From: Chloroflexota bacterium
Lineage (GTDB): Bacteria > Chloroflexota > UBA11872
Reading direction: 5' to 3'
Length of the DNA: 64,000 nt
Assembly (NCBI GenBank): GCA_022824865.1
Contig: JAJDZD010000046.1
Location: forward strand, 1 to 64,000
Shown here piece by piece: positions 59,740 to 64,000 of the stretch (its first letter is position 1; each line of letters opens with the position of its first letter). The translations under genes were made by a program, and so were the position numbers. Under the pieces are notes generated by a model. It was not told the DNA's origin and searched no databases. It saw nothing but the letters and a program-made list of their open reading frames with translations.

Positions 59740-61614
59740 TTAATCCCCCGTCCGCAGCGCCGCCGCGTCGATGTCCTCGCCGCCCGTCGAGAGCCCCAGC
59801 GTGTACAGGTTGTAGTAGAGCCCCGCCTTCGCCAGCAGCTCCGCGTGCGTACCACGTTCGACGATTCGGCCCTGGTCCATCACCAGAACTTCGGTGGCGT
59901 TCCGCACCGTCGAGAGCCGGTGCGCGATTACGAAACTGGTGCGGCCTCGCATCATCGTCTCCATCGCGTCCTGAATAATCCCCTCGGTCTGCGTATCCAC
60001 CGAACTTGTCGCCTCGTCCAGCACCAGCACCCGCGGGTCCGTCAGCAGCGCCCGCGCGAACGACACCAGTTGCCGCTGCCCCGTCGACAACCCGCCGCCG
60101 CGTTCCTCGATCGGCGTGTCGTAGCCAAACGGCAGGCTCTCCACGAACTCGTGCAGGCGCACCGCCTTCGCCACCTCGATTACTTCCTCCCGCGTGGCCT
60201 CCGCCCGCCCGTAGGCGATGTTGTCGTGGATGCTCCCACTGAACAGGAACGGCTCCTGCAGCACCAACCCGATCTGGCGCCGCAGCGAAGCCTGGCTGAC
60301 CCGGCGCACGTCATGCCCATCGATCCGCACCGACCCGTTGGTCGCGTCGTAGAACCGCAGCAGCAGGTTGATGATCGTGGTCTTGCCCGCCCCCGTGGCC
60401 CCAACCAGCGCAATCCGGTCGCCCGGCTTCGCCACGATGTCGGCGTCGTGCAGCACCGGCCGGCCCGCCTCATAGGCAAAGCTCACCCGCTCGAACCGCA
60501 CCTCGCCCCGCACCGGCGGCAACTCACGAGCGTCGGGCTCGTCGTGCATCGTTTCTTCGGTATCCAGGATTTCGAACACCCGCTCGGCCGACGTCATCGC
60601 AGCCTGGATCGCGCCCCAGCGTGTGGCCAGTTCCTGCACCGGACCGAAGAACCTCTCGATGTACAGCACAAAGGCCGTCACCACTCCCAACGTCACCGTG
60701 TCCGAACCGTCCAGCACAAACGATCCGCCCAACCACAACACCAGCCCGGTCGAGATCGCCGTAAAGACCTCCACCGCCGGTTCGGCCGACGAGGTAACCG
60801 TCATCGCTCGCATCTGCGACTGCGCCTGGGCGTGATTCACCTCGTCAAATCGGCGGGCATTCACGTCCTCGCGGGTAAAGGCTTGGATCACCCGCATCCC
60901 CAGGATCGATTCGGCCAGCACCCCGTTCAGCGTGGATGTCCGCGTCCGCATCACCCGGTAGGCGGCCTGCGCCACCCGAGCGAAAACGATCCCGCTCAGC
61001 AGCATGAAGGGAGTCACCGCCACCGCGATCAGCGTCAACTCCCAGCTCAGCAACGCCATCGCCACCAGGATTCCGATCAGGATCGCCATGTCGGCCACCA
61101 GCCCGATCGCCCCTTCGGTGACCGCCTCCCCGACCTGCTCCACGTCCGACGCCATCCGCCCGATCAGCCGTCCCGTGATCTGCCGGTCGTAGAACCCCAG
61201 CGGCAAGGACTGGTACTTGCGAAACATCTCCATCCGCATGGCCTGCAACATGCGCTGGCCGAGGTCCGCGTTGACCACCAACTGGACCGCCGTGCCGCCG
61301 GCCTGGCCAAGGGTCACCGCCAGGAAAACCAGTGCGGCCAACGTCAGCACCCCGGCGTCGCCGGCTCGGATGCCGTCGTCGATCGCCAATCCGATCAACG
61401 CCGGCTGCGCCATCGTCGTCCCGGCAACGACCAGCACGGTCGCGATGGCGATCAGCAGTCGTCGTCGATCCCGCGCCAGGTACCCCAGCAGGCGCAGCAA
61501 CACCCGCCGGTCGAATCCTTCGAATCCGCTCTCTTCCTGGACATACGTCCCCCGCGCCTGGGACGTCCCCATGCCCATCCCTGACCCCATCCCCGATCCC
61601 ATCCCCATCCTCAT
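59740..61614 (-). CDS. ABC exporter half-transporter (membrane domain fused to ATPase), second gene
   Basis: A 624-residue ABC transporter: six membrane helices (~65-345), then an ATPase with Walker A GATGAGKTTIINLLLRFYD, Q-loop LVLQEPFLFSGS, signature LSTGQRQL, Walker B VLVLDEATSSVD and H-loop VIAHRLSTV. The signature Ser-Gly-Gly is S-T-G here. The first 18 residues are a Met-Gly repeat (MRMGMGSGMGSGMGMG). Overlaps the upstream ABC gene by 4 bp; together probably a heterodimeric multidrug/lipid exporter. Confidence 0.93.
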   Translation of the reverse strand: MRMGMGSGMGSGMGMGTSQARGTYVQEESGFEGFDRRVLLRLLGYLARDRRRLLIAIATVLVVAGTTMAQPALIGLAIDDGIRAGDAGVLTLAALVFLAVTLGQAGGTAVQLVVNADLGQRMLQAMRMEMFRKYQSLPLGFYDRQITGRLIGRMASDVEQVGEAVTEGAIGLVADMAILIGILVAMALLSWELTLIAVAVTPFMLLSGIVFARVAQAAYRVMRTRTSTLNGVLAESILGMRVIQAFTREDVNARRFDEVNHAQAQSQMRAMTVTSSAEPAVEVFTAISTGLVLWLGGSFVLDGSDTVTLGVVTAFVLYIERFFGPVQELATRWGAIQAAMTSAERVFEILDTEETMHDEPDARELPPVRGEVRFERVSFAYEAGRPVLHDADIVAKPGDRIALVGATGAGKTTIINLLLRFYDATNGSVRIDGHDVRRVSQASLRRQIGLVLQEPFLFSGSIHDNIAYGRAEATREEVIEVAKAVRLHEFVESLPFGYDTPIEERGGGLSTGQRQLVSFARALLTDPRVLVLDEATSSVDTQTEGIIQDAMETMMRGRTSFVIAHRLSTVRNATEVLVMDQGRIVERGTHAELLAKAGLYYNLYTLGLSTGGEDIDAAALRTGD

Positions 61615-63314
61615 GCGCCCGCCGCCTCGGCCGCCGCCAGGTCCGCGCGCGCCTCCTCGGCGTGCCGCACCTGCAGGTCGAAGAGATCGCGATAGAACCC
61701 CGGCCTCGAGATCAGCTCGGCATGCGTTCCCCGGTCGGCAATCCGCCTCTCGTCCACCACCAGGATTTCGTCCGCGTGTTCCACTGAACTGATGCGCTGC
61801 GACACGATGAACGTCGTCCGCCCACCCGCCCGGCGCCGCAGCGCCTCCTGGATCCGCCGCTCCGTCTCCGTATCCACGCTCGACGTCGCGTCGTCCAGGA
61901 TCAGAACCGCCGACTCGCGCAGCAGCGCCCGCGCAATCGTCAGCCGCTGCCGCTGCCCGCCCGACAGCCCGACGCCGCGCTCACCAATCACCGTCTCGAA
62001 TCCCTCGGGCATCCCCAGGATGAAGTCGTACGCCTGCGCATCCTTTGCCGCCGCGATTACCTGCTCCAGGTCCGCGTCCGGACTCCCATACGCGATGTTG
62101 TTTCGCACGGTGTCGGAAAACAGGAACGGATCCTGCGGCACGATCGACACCGCCGAGCGCAAGCTCTGCAAGTCAAAGCTCCGCACGTCCTGACCATCCA
62201 CCTGCACGTTGCCGCCAGCCGCGTCGTAGTAGCGTGGAATCAGGTTCAGCAGGCTGGACTTCCCCGAACCGGTCGGACCCACCACGCCAACCACAGCGCC
62301 GGCGCCGGCAGCCGCGCTGACCCCGGACACGACCGCTCGACGGTTAAACGCGATGTCCACACCGTCGTAGTCCACCCGACCCTTGATGTCCGTCCGCTTC
62401 GCGGCCCCTGGCGGACTCTCGATTCCCACCGGCTCGTCCAGCAACCCGAACACCCGATCAGCCGACACCGCCGTGCGCGCCACCTGCTGCACGATGAAGC
62501 CAAGTCGCCGCGACGGCTGGATGAGCCGTGTGAAGTAGTAGTAAAACGCCAGCAGCACGCCGATGGAAATCGAACCTTCGATTGCCAGCAGCCCGCCGGC
62601 CCAGATCACCACCAGCGACCCAATGCCCGTCAGCAGCAGCATCAGCGGCATTGCCTTCGCTCGCAGCCGAATTGGCGCCAGAGCCCGTTGCCGCATCGCT
62701 TCGGACTCAACTCCGAACGCCCGGATCTCACGCTCTTCGGTCGCGAATGCTTTGACCACTCGAATCCCGTTCAGATTCTCCGTAAGCACCCGAGTCAATT
62801 GCGCTTGCTGGCTCCGGTAGGCTCGCCACATCGGTCGCACCACCCGCCCGTACACCATGGCCACGGCCACCATCAGCGCCAGGACCACCAGTGCCATCAG
62901 CGTCAGCTGCGCACTGGCAATAACCATTCCCGTCACGATCACGACGTAAATGCCCACCGTCCGCACGGCTTCCATGACCCCGTAGCCGGTAAAGCCCTGC
63001 ACGGTCCGGGTATCGCTGATCGCCAGCGTGATCACGTCGCCGCTGTCCACCCGGTCGTAGTAGGCATACGGCAGGCGCTGCAACTTGTCGTAGACCTCAT
63101 TTCGCAGTTGGCGGCTTATCCCCGCCTGGTACCAGCGCTGACAGAACCGCGCCCCGAACAATGCAGCTCCGCGCAACACGATCAGGGCCGCTGCGAGAAG
63201 CGAGAGCGCCACCAGGCGCGAGCGGTCGCCCGCCACGATGCCCTCGTCAATCACCCGTGCCAGCACCTGCGGCACGACCAGGTCCATCGCCGCGGACACC
63301 ATCCAAACCAGCAC
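61611..63314 (-). CDS. ABC exporter half-transporter, first gene
   Basis: A 567-residue (from GTG 63314) fused permease-ATPase: membrane helices to ~300, Walker A GPTGSGKSSLLNLIPRYYD, Q-loop SIVPQDPFLFSDT, signature LSGGQRQRL, Walker B VLILDDATSSVD, where the catalytic Glu after the Walker B Asp is Asp, and H-loop VSQRISSVEH where His is Gln. Those two changes mark the degenerate site of a heterodimeric exporter. The frame stays open upstream and encodes the rest of helix 1 (YIRSYWPLALLSV), so the real start is probably a rare codon near 63377. Confidence 0.92.
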   Translation of the reverse strand: MLVWMVSAAMDLVVPQVLARVIDEGIVAGDRSRLVALSLLAAALIVLRGAALFGARFCQRWYQAGISRQLRNEVYDKLQRLPYAYYDRVDSGDVITLAISDTRTVQGFTGYGVMEAVRTVGIYVVIVTGMVIASAQLTLMALVVLALMVAVAMVYGRVVRPMWRAYRSQQAQLTRVLTENLNGIRVVKAFATEEREIRAFGVESEAMRQRALAPIRLRAKAMPLMLLLTGIGSLVVIWAGGLLAIEGSISIGVLLAFYYYFTRLIQPSRRLGFIVQQVARTAVSADRVFGLLDEPVGIESPPGAAKRTDIKGRVDYDGVDIAFNRRAVVSGVSAAAGAGAVVGVVGPTGSGKSSLLNLIPRYYDAAGGNVQVDGQDVRSFDLQSLRSAVSIVPQDPFLFSDTVRNNIAYGSPDADLEQVIAAAKDAQAYDFILGMPEGFETVIGERGVGLSGGQRQRLTIARALLRESAVLILDDATSSVDTETERRIQEALRRRAGGRTTFIVSQRISSVEHADEILVVDERRIADRGTHAELISRPGFYRDLFDLQVRHAEEARADLAAAEAAGA

Positions 63315-63373
63315 GCTGAGCAGCGCCAGCGGCCAGTACGAGCGAATGTAGGCGAGCGTTCGCCAGATGGACC

Positions 63374-64000
63374 TTATGGCTGGCCCTCGTCCTTGGACGC
63401 CTCAGCTGCCACTGTCGCCGGACTCGCGTCGTCCGGAGCCCGTGGGTTGGGCGTTTCCGGCCCATCCCGCATGGGCGATACGGGCAAGTCGCTCGCAGCT
63501 GCTGCCAGGGCCATACGCGTCCTTCGTCGCTGCATCACGAGGAATTCCCTGAGGAATCCTCGCAGCATCGTCCAAAGCAGCGCCCCAATCGGAATCCCGA
63601 AGAGCACGCCCCAAAACCCCGCCGCGATACCCCCCAGAATCACGCTGGACAGCACCACGATCGGATTCACTCCAATTGCCGTCCCCATGATCCGCGGCTT
63701 CACCACGTTTTCGATCGCCAGCGACACCAGGGCCAGCGCAACCCCAACCCAGATCGCCAGATCGAGACGAACCGTAAACGCCATGATCGTCGGAATTGCT
63801 ATGCCCACGATCATCCCAAAGAAGGGAATGAACATCAGGATGCCGGTACCGACGGCCACCAGCAGGCCAAACTCCAGCCCCGCGATCAAATACGCCACGA
63901 CCACCGCGATTCCCCAGATAACCGACGCCAGGAACTGACCGCCCAGCCAGGCCCCAAACGTGTGCTCGCTGGCCCGTACGCCACGGTGCAGGCGCGCCGC
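63374..64000 (-). CDS. AI-2E family (UPF0118) permease, C-terminal part (cut by window edge)
   Basis: Open to the window edge on the minus strand, so the N-terminus is missing. Visible are GAWLGGQFLASVIWGIAVVV, MFIPFFGMIVGIAIPTIMAF, NVVKPRIMGTAIGVNPIVVL and GFWGVLFGIPIGALLWT, which are AI-2E permease signatures, then a Pro/Ala-rich soluble tail. Members export autoinducer-like or other small solutes, and some are Na+/H+ antiporters. Stop lies just ahead of the ABC exporter start. Confidence 0.9.
   Translation of the reverse strand, partial: AARLHRGVRASEHTFGAWLGGQFLASVIWGIAVVVAYLIAGLEFGLLVAVGTGILMFIPFFGMIVGIAIPTIMAFTVRLDLAIWVGVALALVSLAIENVVKPRIMGTAIGVNPIVVLSSVILGGIAAGFWGVLFGIPIGALLWTMLRGFLREFLVMQRRRTRMALAAAASDLPVSPMRDGPETPNPRAPDDASPATVAAEASKDEGQP

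Noticed and set aside
59602-61584. 660-codon plus-strand frame
   Set aside because: Antisense to the ABC exporter gene; composition is Arg/His/Pro-rich and matches nothing.

Overview
The window is 64 kb of high-GC bacterial chromosome (roughly 65 % or more by eye). A free-living or host-associated member of the Chloroflexota (Dehalococcoidia/SAR202-like) fits best. Reasons: MoxR, DUF58 and DUF4129 genes in a row next to a PP2C-like/propeller membrane protein, many Gfo/Idh/MocA dehydrogenases with stand-alone TIM-barrel enzymes, frequent GTG/TTG starts, and very many small toxin-antitoxin (TA) pairs. This placement is an inference from gene content, not a phylogeny.

Layout. 0-0.25 kb: end of an IS481-type element. 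0.25-6.9 kb: a CDP-alcohol phosphatidyltransferase, a vapBC pair, and a divergent catabolic block (MetE-like enzyme and SDR leftward; sugar isomerase, Gfo/Idh/MocA and MFS carrier rightward). 6.9-11.8 kb: a complete manganese/zinc ABC uptake operon with its DtxR/MntR regulator. 11.8-17.4 kb: a copper/redox envelope block (thioredoxin-like lipoprotein, CopC-CopD-cytochrome c fusion, repeated His-rich protein). 17.5-25 kb: metabolic genes, tacAT, HDAC-like deacetylase and a sigma-70 factor. 26-32 kb: acetamidase, HpcH aldolase, a DUF433/DUF5615 pair, DUF559 and Gfo/Idh/MocA, set in long intergenic stretches packed with several families of hairpin repeats. 33-35.4 kb: an AT-rich island with three tandem paralogous small HTH proteins and a HEPN RNase-like protein behind a near-consensus promoter. 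35.4-37.3 kb: a decayed, tandemly duplicated phd/vapC cluster. 38-47.7 kb: rarA, DUF4129, DUF58, two moxR, marR, nadC, ogt. 47.8-53.6 kb: tRNA-Gly(CCC), pseudophosphatase/propeller protein, infC, a hypothetical, aspS. 53.6-58.8 kb: a broken retropepsin gene, an esterase, three TA pairs and a PD-(D/E)XK nuclease-like gene. 59-64 kb: IS21-like repeats, a heterodimeric ABC exporter and an AI-2E family permease running off the edge.

How genes work together. The Mn operon (lipoprotein, ATPase, two permeases) is translationally coupled, and two dyads near its promoter and its regulator suggest DtxR-type control. The copper block couples CopC/CopD-like copper handling to a c-type haem. MoxR, DUF58 and DUF4129 form the usual chaperone/envelope module. 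The most unusual unit is the 33.0-35.4 kb HTH-HEPN island, which reads like an uncharacterised toxin-antitoxin or defence locus in foreign-looking DNA. The window also holds seven TA loci and several freshly broken genes (frameshifts, a nonsense codon, an internal deletion), the marks of a genome region in flux.
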